DNA of 40,862 nt from an uncultured SAR86 cluster bacterium. GTDB taxonomy: Bacteria; Pseudomonadota; Gammaproteobacteria; Magnimaribacterales; AG-339-G14. Below, piece by piece: positions 8,592-16,226 of the stretch. The position numbers and the translations under genes were made by a program. Location of the stretch: the NCBI GenBank assembly GCA_902526045.1, contig CABZJI010000001.1:593416-634277 (forward strand). Reading direction: 5' to 3'. Below the pieces are notes generated by a model, which saw only the letters and a program-made list of their open reading frames with translations, had not been told where the DNA came from and ran no database searches. The first letter of the stretch is position 1. Each line of letters opens with the position of its first letter.

Positions 8592-9725
8592 TTATTTATG
8601 AGGTGAAACTAAATACTTTTCCCCAGTAGCTTGTTTTGCGTAAGTCAGAATTGAATCTGCATCCAACATCTCAGAAAGAGAAACCTCTTTAGTGTAGTTA
8701 CTAGCAAAAGTCGTCGTAATCTCATCAGCCACTCTCTGCCTCATCTTTTGGAAAATTTCATTTCCTGCTTTTGCAATGAAAGGAGTCAGAAGCCATCCGC
8801 CAAGACCCCAATTAAGCCCATAAGATCTATTTAAAATAGTTGGAGTAGGGTCTAAACCACCATAAATGTAAACTTGTTTGTAAGTATCTGAACCATAACG
8901 GCTGTATTCTTTCATATTCCTATTAGCAGCAGTTTCCATGGCAGATAATATCTGACCAGCCAATTTACCTTCATTACCTCCACCTGTCGCATCAAACCCG
9001 AGGGTGGCGCTATTTTCAGCTATTGCATCAATGAGACTTTCCATGAAATTGTCATTCGTAAAGTTACAAACATGAGTAGCTCCCAGACCTTTGAGTAATG
9101 TTTCATGTTCTTCTTTTCTAACTATGTTCACCAAAGGAATGTTATCTGCCAAGCAAATTTTAATTAGCATTTGACCTAAGTTTGAAGCAGCAGCAGTGTG
9201 AACAAGAGAAGAGTGATTTTCCATTTTCATAGTTTCAATAAATCCCAGAGCGGTAAGAGGGTTCACAAATGAAGAAGCAGCATCCTTAGATGATGTTCCT
9301 TCATGCATCACAAGACAACTCTGCGCAGGTAAACATCTATATTGTGAGTACATAGCTCCACCAGCGACACCAACGGTTTTTCCAATCATTTCCTTTGCAT
9401 CTTTACCTGCATCAATGACTACTCCAGCGCCTTCATTCCCAACTTGCATTGATTTATCTAATCTTGCCTGCATGGTCCTTAGTAGTTTTGGATGAACGTT
9501 CATAGTTGCTTTTTTGTCATCTCCGTCGCCTTCAACTTTCAAGGATGTGACATCAGCTGCAAAACTTATTAATAATCCAAGATCTGAGGGATTTATTGGA
9601 GAAGCTTCAACCTTAATTAAAACCTCATGATCTTTAGGCTTTGGAATCTCCGAAGAGGAAATGGATAAAGTTAATAATCCATCAGAGTTAATTTCTGACC
9701 TAATTTCTTTTGATATTTCTCCCAT
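8592..9725 (-). CDS. Zinc-independent MDR-family oxidoreductase
   Basis: This is a medium-chain dehydrogenase/reductase that probably uses NAD(P)H on a carbonyl or enoyl substrate, which the sequence does not reveal. The 377-residue protein has the N-terminal GroES-like fold (EVLIKVEASPINPSDLGLL, then GNEGAGVVIDAG) and a Rossmann domain marked by AAASNLGQMLIKIC and a later GATHVCNF. The cysteine and histidine ligands of zinc alcohol dehydrogenases are not evident, so it resembles quinone or enoyl reductases. The ATG at 9725 is supported by GAGGGAG (9734-9740 on the minus strand) 8 bases upstream. It is the last gene of the minus-strand group MATE-tusA-peptide-MDR. Confidence 0.85.
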   Translation of the reverse strand: MGEISKEIRSEINSDGLLTLSISSSEIPKPKDHEVLIKVEASPINPSDLGLLISFAADVTSLKVEGDGDDKKATMNVHPKLLRTMQARLDKSMQVGNEGAGVVIDAGKDAKEMIGKTVGVAGGAMYSQYRCLPAQSCLVMHEGTSSKDAASSFVNPLTALGFIETMKMENHSSLVHTAAASNLGQMLIKICLADNIPLVNIVRKEEHETLLKGLGATHVCNFTNDNFMESLIDAIAENSATLGFDATGGGNEGKLAGQILSAMETAANRNMKEYSRYGSDTYKQVYIYGGLDPTPTILNRSYGLNWGLGGWLLTPFIAKAGNEIFQKMRQRVADEITTTFASNYTKEVSLSEMLDADSILTYAKQATGEKYLVSPHK

Positions 9726-9743
9726 TATTTTATCTCCCTCGAT

Positions 9744-9827
9744 CTAAGAAAAAAGCTGTACTACAGCCAAGATCAACATTACAGACAAAGCCATGTAGAT
9801 CATCGAGCTTAAGATGAGTTTTTTCAT
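9744..9827 (-). CDS. Small hydrophobic membrane peptide (27 residues), coupled to tusA
   Basis: This is a short gene that length filters would miss. The ATG at 9827 overlaps the tusA stop codon (ATGA) and the frame ends at TAG 9744-9746. The product starts MKKLILSSMIYMALSVM and is almost entirely hydrophobic after two lysines, so one membrane-spanning helix with a cytoplasmic N-terminus is expected. The start overlap and the 18-base gap to the next gene, which has its own good ribosome site, suggest a real translated frame. The function is unknown and the family unrecognised; a chance frame cannot be excluded. Confidence 0.5.
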   Translation of the reverse strand: MKKLILSSMIYMALSVMLILAVVQLFS

Positions 9828-10042
9828 TTTTTTATAACCTTGAATTCAAATAGATTATCTGATTCCTTTATTTCTTTCAATTTATGTTCTAAATATTCAC
9901 AGAATTTCTTAACATCAGAAACACTCATAGGATCGGTAGAAATTAAGTGAATTTCCTCACCACTTTCGGCTTCGTAAATTGCCTTGTGTAAAAGCATAAG
10001 AGGCTCGGGACATTTAAGACCTTTTGCGTCAATTAGTTTCAT
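9824..10042 (-). CDS. tusA: TusA-family sulfur carrier protein
   Basis: TusA-family proteins carry persulfide sulfur from cysteine desulfurase to acceptors such as the TusBCD relay for 2-thiouridine in tRNA. The 72-residue product has the hallmark CPEP motif, with Cys11 as the persulfide-bearing residue, followed by the expected beta-alpha-beta-alpha-beta pattern. The E. coli protein is 81 residues. The gene overlaps the 3' end of the MATE gene by 14 bases, which is unusual company for tusA. No tusBCD or mnmA is visible, so a YedF-like or other sulfur-relay role is an alternative. Confidence 0.88.
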   Translation of the reverse strand: MKLIDAKGLKCPEPLMLLHKAIYEAESGEEIHLISTDPMSVSDVKKFCEYLEHKLKEIKESDNLFEFKVIKK

Positions 10043-11444
10043 AAGATTGCTGGAACTGAGTGGAATTCCTAGATACTAAATTTAATCTCCAGAGGACCAA
10101 AATAGATAAAATGAACATCCCTACTGCCATTCCAATCCACATGCCAAGCGCCCCTATGGGCTCAATAAAGTTTTCTGTTAAGGATATGTTGTAACCAAGA
10201 GGCATGCCTACGACCCAATACGCTAATATCATTATTAAAAGTGGGACTCTTGTGTCTTTATAACCTCTTAATGCTCCCATACCGCTAAATGCAATACCAT
10301 CGGTGATTTGAAAGATGGCAGCAACAATTAATAGGGTTGATGCTAAAGAAATAATCAGGCTGTTAGGATTAAAAAAACTTGCAAGGTATTCACCATATAG
10401 AATCAAAACGGCAGCATTAATAAAGGCAAGAGATATTGAAAATCCTATTCCACAGAAGGCTGCAAATCTAGAATCCTTAGAAGCATTTGCGCCTACAAGA
10501 TTTCCAACTCTGACAGAGGCTGCTAAGCCAATAGCTAGCGGTATCATGAATGTCACGGTAGAAACATGCATGGCAATAGAATGACTAGCTATTACGTCAG
10601 CCCCTAATTGACCTAAAATTAGTCCAGAACCACTAAACATACTTATTTCGACAAAAAGGGTTCCTCCAATAGGAAGCCCTAAAACCACTATCTCTTTAAT
10701 GATTTTAAAATCAGGTAAATCAAACTGGTCAAAAAGCCTGCAGTCTTTGTAGTTATCGCTCATAAAAATATAGGTTACTAAAATTATAAGAGATAACCAC
10801 GCTGATACTGCGAAAGAAATTCCACAACCAGCACCTCCTAACTCTGGTAAACCAAATTTCCCAAAAATGAATCCGTAATTAAGTACTGCATTCACAGCTA
10901 CCATAAAAAGATTTATGTAAGTTATAGGCAAAGGTTTTGTTATACCTTCGCTCATCGACCTCAAAGGTTGAAAAAAATATAAAGCAGGAAGCCCAACCAT
11001 TAATCCATACATATATTTTCTGGTTATTTCTCTAACTTCTTCAGGAGTACCAAGTAAGTTGAAAGCCCAAGAAGATTGACTCATTGCCCAGATTCCTAAA
11101 ATAATGAGAGGTATACTTACCCAGAAAGACTGCCGTATTATTTTTCCAACATTATCTAAAGTATTGGCTCCAAAATTTTGAGCTACCATTGCAGTTACTA
11201 TGAATAGGGTTCCCATTAATCCCATGGAGATTGGGAAAAAAAACATATTTCCAGTAGCTACGGCCGCTTGATCTACAGTGCTGTAATTTCCTGTCATCAA
11301 AGCTGCAATTATTCCTGTTGCATGTCCTGCAAGCTGAGAAAAAAACATGGGTATGGCTAATTGCCTGAACTTTGAGAGCTCAAATGAAACCTTAGGTAGA
11401 AATTTGTTTGGTCCCTCGTAAATTAATCTAGCAGTATTTGACAT
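10029..11444 (-). CDS. MATE-family multidrug/Na+ efflux transporter (NorM-like)
   Basis: This is an inner-membrane antiporter that exports cationic drugs or metabolites using a Na+ or H+ gradient. The 471-residue protein has about twelve hydrophobic segments in two similar halves. Early motifs PMFFSQLAGHATGIIAALMTGNYS and the repeat-half counterpart near GLPIGGTLFVEISMFSGSG fit the MATE_efflux family; length is typical. It is the first gene of the minus-strand cluster. Its 3' end overlaps tusA by 14 bases and its 5' end carries the -35 of the divergent acyltransferase promoter. The substrate cannot be read from sequence. Confidence 0.92.
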   Translation of the reverse strand: MSNTARLIYEGPNKFLPKVSFELSKFRQLAIPMFFSQLAGHATGIIAALMTGNYSTVDQAAVATGNMFFFPISMGLMGTLFIVTAMVAQNFGANTLDNVGKIIRQSFWVSIPLIILGIWAMSQSSWAFNLLGTPEEVREITRKYMYGLMVGLPALYFFQPLRSMSEGITKPLPITYINLFMVAVNAVLNYGFIFGKFGLPELGGAGCGISFAVSAWLSLIILVTYIFMSDNYKDCRLFDQFDLPDFKIIKEIVVLGLPIGGTLFVEISMFSGSGLILGQLGADVIASHSIAMHVSTVTFMIPLAIGLAASVRVGNLVGANASKDSRFAAFCGIGFSISLAFINAAVLILYGEYLASFFNPNSLIISLASTLLIVAAIFQITDGIAFSGMGALRGYKDTRVPLLIMILAYWVVGMPLGYNISLTENFIEPIGALGMWIGMAVGMFILSILVLWRLNLVSRNSTQFQQSYETN

Positions 11445-11465
11445 AAAAGGACGCTATCATATCAC
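11438..11465 (+). promoter_or_regulatory. Candidate promoter for the acyltransferase-pdxB genes
   Basis: A perfect TTGACA at 11438-11443, lying inside the first codons of the divergent MATE gene, is followed after 16 bases by TATCAC at 11460-11465. Transcription would start near 11472, just ahead of the Shine-Dalgarno sequence at 11479. The -10 match is only moderate. Confidence 0.45.
11456..11464 (-). promoter_or_regulatory. Candidate extended -10 promoter for the MATE gene
   Basis: On the minus strand, TGATATGAT fits the TGn-TATnnT extended -10 pattern. No good -35 is present. It overlaps the plus-strand promoter, so the two transcripts may compete. The predicted start lies only a few bases from the MATE ATG, implying a nearly leaderless message. 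The evidence is weak. Confidence 0.3.
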
Positions 11466-11478
11466 TTCGCACCAAAGC

Positions 11479-11493
11479 AGGAGTTATAAAATT
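11479..11493 (+). promoter_or_regulatory. Shine-Dalgarno sequence facing an AUU start codon
   Basis: AGGAG at 11479-11483 stands 7 bases before ATT at 11491-11493, which is in frame with the acyltransferase. No ATG, GTG or TTG lies in that frame near this site. The first in-frame conventional start is TTG at 11539, which has no Shine-Dalgarno sequence. The arrangement decides the start in favour of AUU. Confidence 0.5.
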
Positions 11494-12213
11494 AGAAAAG
11501 ATAATCGACCATTTTGGTTAAAAAGAATTCATTGGTTTTTGGATAAACTTTATATTGAAAAAATTATCAGACCACAATTTGACTACCTTGGAAAGGCTCC
11601 TATGATCATGGGTGTTAAGTATGTTCAAATCTTTGGCACAGGAATAAAAATGGGTGACTTTGCGACTCTAATTACCTCACCAGATGCTCATATTCATCTT
11701 ACTACTTGGATTAGCGGTGGGTATGAAGGAAAAATAACTTTTGGAGATTTTTGTTTAATTAGTCCTGGAGTCAGAATTTCTGCTGCAACATACATTGAGA
11801 TAGGTAACTCCTGCATGTTTGCTAACAATGCATACGTATCAGATTCAGATTGGCACGACATTTACGATAGAGCTCAACCAGTTGGACAATCAGAACCTAT
11901 TAAACTAGAAGAAAATGTTTGGGTTGGAGATAGAGCAGTAATCTGTAAGGGAGTAACAATAGGAAAGAATAGTATTGTGGGTGCTGGAGCGATAGTCACC
12001 AAGGATGTGCCACCAAACGTTGTTGTAGCCGGGAACCCTGCAAAAATTGTAAAAGAGTTAGATCAAACAGCAAAGATGAAATCAAGAGAAGATATGTTTT
12101 CTGACCCTAAAGAAATGGATGATTTGTATTTAGCTCTTGATAGATATAATCTCAAAGGCAATACCTTTTTTGGATGGATTAAAAGCAAAATTTTGCCGAC
12201 TAGCAAAAATTGA
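11491..12213 (+). CDS. Left-handed beta-helix (hexapeptide) acyltransferase
   Basis: This enzyme probably transfers an acetyl or other acyl group from CoA or ACP to a sugar or lipid head group; the acceptor is unknown. Hexapeptide turns run through KITFGDFCLISPGVRISAA and, later, NVWVGDRAVICKGVTIG followed by NSIVGAGAIVTKDVP. SDWHDIYDR near the middle supplies the likely catalytic His. With the AUU start the product has 240 residues and gains the N-terminus RKDNRPFWLKRIHW. I recall a similar 'RPxWLK' lead-in from relatives, but could not check it. With TTG 11539 it would have 224 residues. The stop TGA overlaps the TTG start of pdxB. Confidence 0.8.
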   Translation: MRKDNRPFWLKRIHWFLDKLYIEKIIRPQFDYLGKAPMIMGVKYVQIFGTGIKMGDFATLITSPDAHIHLTTWISGGYEGKITFGDFCLISPGVRISAATYIEIGNSCMFANNAYVSDSDWHDIYDRAQPVGQSEPIKLEENVWVGDRAVICKGVTIGKNSIVGAGAIVTKDVPPNVVVAGNPAKIVKELDQTAKMKSREDMFSDPKEMDDLYLALDRYNLKGNTFFGWIKSKILPTSKN

Positions 12214-13337
12214 TAAAACTTATAATAGATAAAAACATCCCTATTTCAGAAGAATCTTTTGAGGGCCAGAATATTGATTTCGATTTTTTGCCTTTCGATA
12301 AAATAAATTCTTCAACGATTAAAAATGCTGATGCTCTTTTTATTAGAACTACAACTGAAGTAAACAAGGAGCTTATTTCAAAATCCAACATTTCATTTAT
12401 CGGATCTTTTGCATCTGGAGAAAATCATATTTCTAATGATTTATTAGATGACAGTGAATGTTTAATACAAACCGCCAAAGGCTCAAACTCTCAAGCTGTT
12501 TTTGAATATGTACTCAGTTGTATATTAGAAAATGATTTTGAGGCATGTTCGGTTGGCATAGTGGGTCACGGCAACGTTGGAAAAAAAGTTGACTCTTGTT
12601 TAAGTAATCTTGGTTTTGAAGTAGAGATATATGATCCTTATTTATATGATCACTCAGCAGATGATTTAAATAAAGTATTATCATGCGAGGTATTGAGCAT
12701 AAATTGCTCTTATTCAAGGGAAGGGAAATATCCTTCTCATAATTTAATCTCAAAAGAACAGAGACCGAAAAGTAAATTAGTAATCAATTCATCAAGAGGA
12801 GAGGTAATTGATTATTCTGAAATAGCAAAATCATCAGAAATATTTAATGATGTTTGGATAGATGAACCAAAAATTTCCTCGAATGATATTTATTCTTTCA
12901 TGAATCATCCAAATGCTTTTGGTACGCCTCATATAGCGGGATACACGTTCTCATCTAAAGAAAGACAGATTGATTTAATTTTGAAAAAGTTTAATGATCT
13001 TTTTTCTAAATCTGTTGAACAAAAAGTGATTAAAAAGTTTACAAAACTTTCAAGTCTTCTCTCTGACAAATTATTTAACTCAAAGAATTTAGACCTTAAA
13101 TCCATTGTTTTAGAAGTTTTATCAACAAGAAAGATCGCTGCAGAATTTAAGGCTCTCTTGAGTGAATATAATGATAAAGGAAAATCATTTAGGTCAGAGG
13201 AATTTGAAATGCTAAGAAAATCAAAGATGAGACAAGGTTTTGATGAAATTAAAATAGATATACATATGGATAAGGATCTCTTACAAAGAATGGAGCTCTC
13301 AGGCTTTAAAAATCAAAAAAAAGAAAAATTTTCTTAA
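12210..13337 (+). CDS. pdxB: Erythronate-4-phosphate dehydrogenase PdxB
   Basis: PdxB oxidises 4-phosphoerythronate to 2-oxo-3-hydroxy-4-phosphobutanoate in de novo pyridoxal phosphate synthesis. The 375-residue protein (family about 380) opens IKLIIDKNIPISEESF and has the NAD-binding loop VGIVGHGNVGKKV. The D-2-hydroxyacid dehydrogenase catalytic set is present: Arg in NSSRGEVID, Glu in WIDEPKIS and His in TPHIAGYT. A divergent C-terminal PdxB dimerisation region follows. The start is TTG at 12210, overlapping the acyltransferase stop (TTGA). This TTG gives the conserved N-terminus, so it is preferred. Confidence 0.92.
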   Translation: MIKLIIDKNIPISEESFEGQNIDFDFLPFDKINSSTIKNADALFIRTTTEVNKELISKSNISFIGSFASGENHISNDLLDDSECLIQTAKGSNSQAVFEYVLSCILENDFEACSVGIVGHGNVGKKVDSCLSNLGFEVEIYDPYLYDHSADDLNKVLSCEVLSINCSYSREGKYPSHNLISKEQRPKSKLVINSSRGEVIDYSEIAKSSEIFNDVWIDEPKISSNDIYSFMNHPNAFGTPHIAGYTFSSKERQIDLILKKFNDLFSKSVEQKVIKKFTKLSSLLSDKLFNSKNLDLKSIVLEVLSTRKIAAEFKALLSEYNDKGKSFRSEEFEMLRKSKMRQGFDEIKIDIHMDKDLLQRMELSGFKNQKKEKFS

Positions 13338-13351
13338 AAAACTCACTTAGT

Positions 13352-13357
13352 TATAAT
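13352..13357 (+). promoter_or_regulatory. -10 element giving a leaderless transcript for the desaturase
   Basis: A perfect TATAAT lies so close to the ATG at 13364 that transcription would start on or next to the A of the start codon. There is no Shine-Dalgarno sequence in the 26-base spacer after pdxB. A -35 match is poor (TTTTCT at 13329-13334). Confidence 0.4.
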
Positions 13358-13363
13358 TAATAT

Positions 13364-14278
13364 ATGAATAATTACAATTCTCTTCTAAGCGATCAGGAAA
13401 TTGCAATTTTAAGGGAAAAAAAAGATTGGAAAACCACTATGACAATTATTTCAATGTGGATCCAGGTTCTTTTTGCTTTTTCTTTATTCATTTATCTGCC
13501 TAATGTCCTAACTTTTATCATTTCCTCAGTAATCGTAGCTGCTAAGCAATTCCAAATGACAGTTCTTATGCATGATGGTGCTCATGGCTTGATGTATAAA
13601 AATAGAAAATTAAATGATTTTGCCTCTCAGTGGTTTTGTGCATTTCCAGTAATGACTGATACTTTTCCTTATAGAAAAATACATTCACAGCATCATAAAC
13701 ATACCGAAACAGATAAAGATCCTGACATAGGTTTAACCAAAGCTTTTCCGACATCCAGAGCAAGTCTTATCAGAAAATTTACTAGGGATCTTACTGGAGT
13801 TTCAGGACTACGAAGATACTTTGGGGCTCTAAAGTCTGCTTGGGGCTCAAACTTGAGTATCTCTGCTCATATTTCAAGATTTTTAAACAAAATGCACGGA
13901 TTTCTCATAACTAATTTTATTCTGTTTACTGTTCTTTATTTAAGCGGCAATCCTTGGCTTTACCTTTTTTTATGGTGGGTCCCGATGATTACTCTATTCA
14001 GTCTTTTTTATAGAATTAGAAGCATTACTGAACACTCAGGAGTGGAAGGTGGAGATGACTTCAAAAATACTAGGACGACAAAAGTACCATGGTATTTAAG
14101 CTACTTTCTAGCTCCCCTAAATGTAAATTATCATGTAGAACATCATCTTTTTACATTTTGTCCGTGGTATAACTTACCAATGGCCCACAAAATGCTAAGA
14201 GCAAGAGGCCATCTATCTAAAATGGAAATTGCTAATGGTTATGGAGAGGTTTTTAAAAAAGTATTAACAGCAAACTAA
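13364..14278 (+). CDS. Membrane fatty acid desaturase family protein
   Basis: This is an integral-membrane di-iron desaturase or hydroxylase, acting on acyl chains or a carotenoid. The 304-residue protein has the three histidine boxes: HDGAH at 70-74, HSQHHKH at 107-113, and HVEHH near 262-266, with a further RSITEHSG element before the last box. Hydrophobic spans lie between the boxes. The substrate is not determined by sequence; fatty acyl desaturation is the common role in this subfamily and beta-carotene hydroxylase-like activity is an alternative. Its stop shares one base with the msrB start (TAATG). It heads the long co-directional run that reaches 25196. Confidence 0.88.
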   Translation: MNNYNSLLSDQEIAILREKKDWKTTMTIISMWIQVLFAFSLFIYLPNVLTFIISSVIVAAKQFQMTVLMHDGAHGLMYKNRKLNDFASQWFCAFPVMTDTFPYRKIHSQHHKHTETDKDPDIGLTKAFPTSRASLIRKFTRDLTGVSGLRRYFGALKSAWGSNLSISAHISRFLNKMHGFLITNFILFTVLYLSGNPWLYLFLWWVPMITLFSLFYRIRSITEHSGVEGGDDFKNTRTTKVPWYLSYFLAPLNVNYHVEHHLFTFCPWYNLPMAHKMLRARGHLSKMEIANGYGEVFKKVLTAN

Positions 14279-14664
14279 TGACAAAAAAAGATATGGATAA
14301 GAAGATTTCTGCAGAAGCTTATTTTGTTACCCAGCAGCATGGAACCGAGCCAGCATTTTCTGGTGACTTAAATGATAATAAAGAGCCTGGAGAATATTTG
14401 TGTGTCTGTTGCGGAGTTAAGCTTTTTGATCACAATGCAAAGTATGACTCTGGTTCTGGTTGGCCAAGCTTCTGGGAGCCTAATGAGGAAGAGGCCGTTG
14501 CCTATAACGATGATTATGAAATTGGCTATTTAAGAAAAGAAGTTCACTGTTCCAAGTGTTCTGCACATTTGGGACATGTATTTGATGATGGACCACAACC
14601 AACAGGTTTAAGGTATTGCATAAATTCAGTAGCTCTAGATTTTGCTCCTGAAGAAAAAGAATAA
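14278..14664 (+). CDS. msrB: Peptide-methionine (R)-S-oxide reductase MsrB
   Basis: MsrB repairs oxidised methionine by reducing the R-sulfoxide, with thioredoxin as the usual electron donor. The 128-residue product has the structural zinc cysteines (Cys42/Cys45 in CVCCG and Cys91/Cys94 in CSKC), the substrate-binding YDSGSGWPSFW segment, and catalytic Cys114 in RYCINSVAL. No signal peptide is seen, so it is cytoplasmic. The start overlaps the desaturase stop by one base, and murJ follows 2 bases later. Confidence 0.97.
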   Translation: MTKKDMDKKISAEAYFVTQQHGTEPAFSGDLNDNKEPGEYLCVCCGVKLFDHNAKYDSGSGWPSFWEPNEEEAVAYNDDYEIGYLRKEVHCSKCSAHLGHVFDDGPQPTGLRYCINSVALDFAPEEKE

Positions 14665-14666
14665 TT

Positions 14667-16226
14667 TTGACTACGCCTTCTAAATTGGAGAGTCCTGAAA
14701 AAGGCTTATTATTTAAGACGGGCTTAGTTTCATTTTGGACTTTTCTTTCTAGAATTTTTGGTCTCATTAGAGATGTTGTTACAACTAGCCTTTTAGGATC
14801 ATCACTTGCACATGATGTCTTTGTAGTCATGTTAAAAATACCAAACGTTTTTCGCAGACTAGTTGCAGAAGGGGCTTTCAATCAGGCTTTTGTTCCCGTA
14901 CTCACAGAATATAAAAATTTAAATAGTTTTGATGAGACGCAAGAGGTTATCAATAAATCGTTTACTTTTATATTTCTAACTTCAGGGATTTTAGTAGGAT
15001 TGGTTTTTATTTTTACTCCTGTATTCGTTTTTATTTTTGCTCCTGGTTTTTTTTATGATGAGTCTAAGCTTGCACTGTCCCAAGATATTCTAAGGATAAC
15101 TTTCCCTTATTTATTTTTTATTTCTTTGGTTGCCTTATCGGGCAGTATTTTAAATACATTTGGTAAATTTTCCGTACCTGCAGCTACTCCTATTTTTTTT
15201 AATTTAAGTATCATTCTCTGCGCTATTTATCTTAGAGACTATTTTGAGAGTCCAGTATTTGCTCTTGCTTATGGTGTGATAATTGCTGGGATAGTTCAAT
15301 TATCTTTTCAAATAAAATTTTTGTTAGATTTAGAACTTTTGCCAAGACTTGATTTAAAAATTTTCAATGAAGGCACTAAAAAAATATTTAATTTAATGAT
15401 CCCCGGTATTTTGGCCGGAGGAGTCGTTCAGTTGAATATTTTAATTGATACTATTTTCGCTTCTCTTCTTGTAACAGGGAGCCCAACTTGGCTTTACCTT
15501 TCTGACAGGTTGATACAACTTCCTCTTGGAATTTTTGGAATTGCTATCGCTACTGTGATTCTTCCTAAACTTTCAAGCGAATATGTCACTGAAAAATATC
15601 ATGAATTTAAAGAAAATTTAAAATGGGGAATAGAACTCATTTTAATCTTTGCAATCCCTTCTTCTGTAGCACTTTTTTCTTTAGGATTACCAATCATTGA
15701 ATTACTTTTTGTAAGAGGAAACTTTAAAGAAAGTGATGCAATTATGACTGCCATGAGCTTGCAAGCTTTTTCTCTTGGCCTATTTGCTTTTATGCTAATT
15801 AAAGTCCTATCAGCTAGTTTTTTTGCAAGACAAGATACTTTTACCCCTTTGATTATTACTATTCTTTCTTTTGTGATGAATGTTTTTCTGAATTACTTTT
15901 TGGCTTTTTATCTTGGATACGGCCATGTTGGACTTGCTTTAGGAAGTTCTATTGCTGCCATAGTTTCAGTAGTAATTTACTATGTAATTTTATCAAGAAA
16001 CTCATTTATTGAATTAACGAAAGAAAGTTCAATTTCAATAATAAAAATATTAAGTGCAAATATAGTTTTCTATTTTGTTATAAATTTCTTTGCAAGCAAT
16101 ATTTCAGCTATTAACGATCAACGGCTTTCAAACCTTGTGCTTTTGTTTGGGATAATATTTCTAATATTATTTTATTTTTCAATCTTGTATTTTTTAGGAT
16201 TTAGATCAACTTTTTTTAGAAGATAA
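14667..16226 (+). CDS. murJ: Lipid II flippase MurJ (MviN)
   Basis: MurJ moves lipid-linked peptidoglycan precursor across the inner membrane and belongs to the MOP superfamily. The 519-residue protein has about fourteen hydrophobic segments. The typical N-terminal signature SRIFGLIRDVVTTSLLG is followed by FRRLVAEGAFNQAFVPVL, and the mid-protein LPLGIFGIAIATVILP is also characteristic. The start is TTG at 14667, two bases after msrB; it leaves a short soluble N-terminus before the first helix, as in relatives. ribF begins on the last base of its stop codon. rpsT, the usual upstream neighbour, is replaced by msrB. Confidence 0.96.
   Translation: MTTPSKLESPEKGLLFKTGLVSFWTFLSRIFGLIRDVVTTSLLGSSLAHDVFVVMLKIPNVFRRLVAEGAFNQAFVPVLTEYKNLNSFDETQEVINKSFTFIFLTSGILVGLVFIFTPVFVFIFAPGFFYDESKLALSQDILRITFPYLFFISLVALSGSILNTFGKFSVPAATPIFFNLSIILCAIYLRDYFESPVFALAYGVIIAGIVQLSFQIKFLLDLELLPRLDLKIFNEGTKKIFNLMIPGILAGGVVQLNILIDTIFASLLVTGSPTWLYLSDRLIQLPLGIFGIAIATVILPKLSSEYVTEKYHEFKENLKWGIELILIFAIPSSVALFSLGLPIIELLFVRGNFKESDAIMTAMSLQAFSLGLFAFMLIKVLSASFFARQDTFTPLIITILSFVMNVFLNYFLAFYLGYGHVGLALGSSIAAIVSVVIYYVILSRNSFIELTKESSISIIKILSANIVFYFVINFFASNISAINDQRLSNLVLLFGIIFLILFYFSILYFLGFRSTFFRR

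Noticed and set aside
13323-13337. Near-palindrome AAGAAAAATTTTCTT at the end of pdxB as a terminator
   Set aside because: It is an all-A/T helix with no real loop and no G-C pairs, so it would be too weak; there is no downstream T tract.
14480-14881. Minus-strand open frame across msrB-murJ
   Set aside because: It is antisense to conserved active-site regions of both genes and has no independent support.
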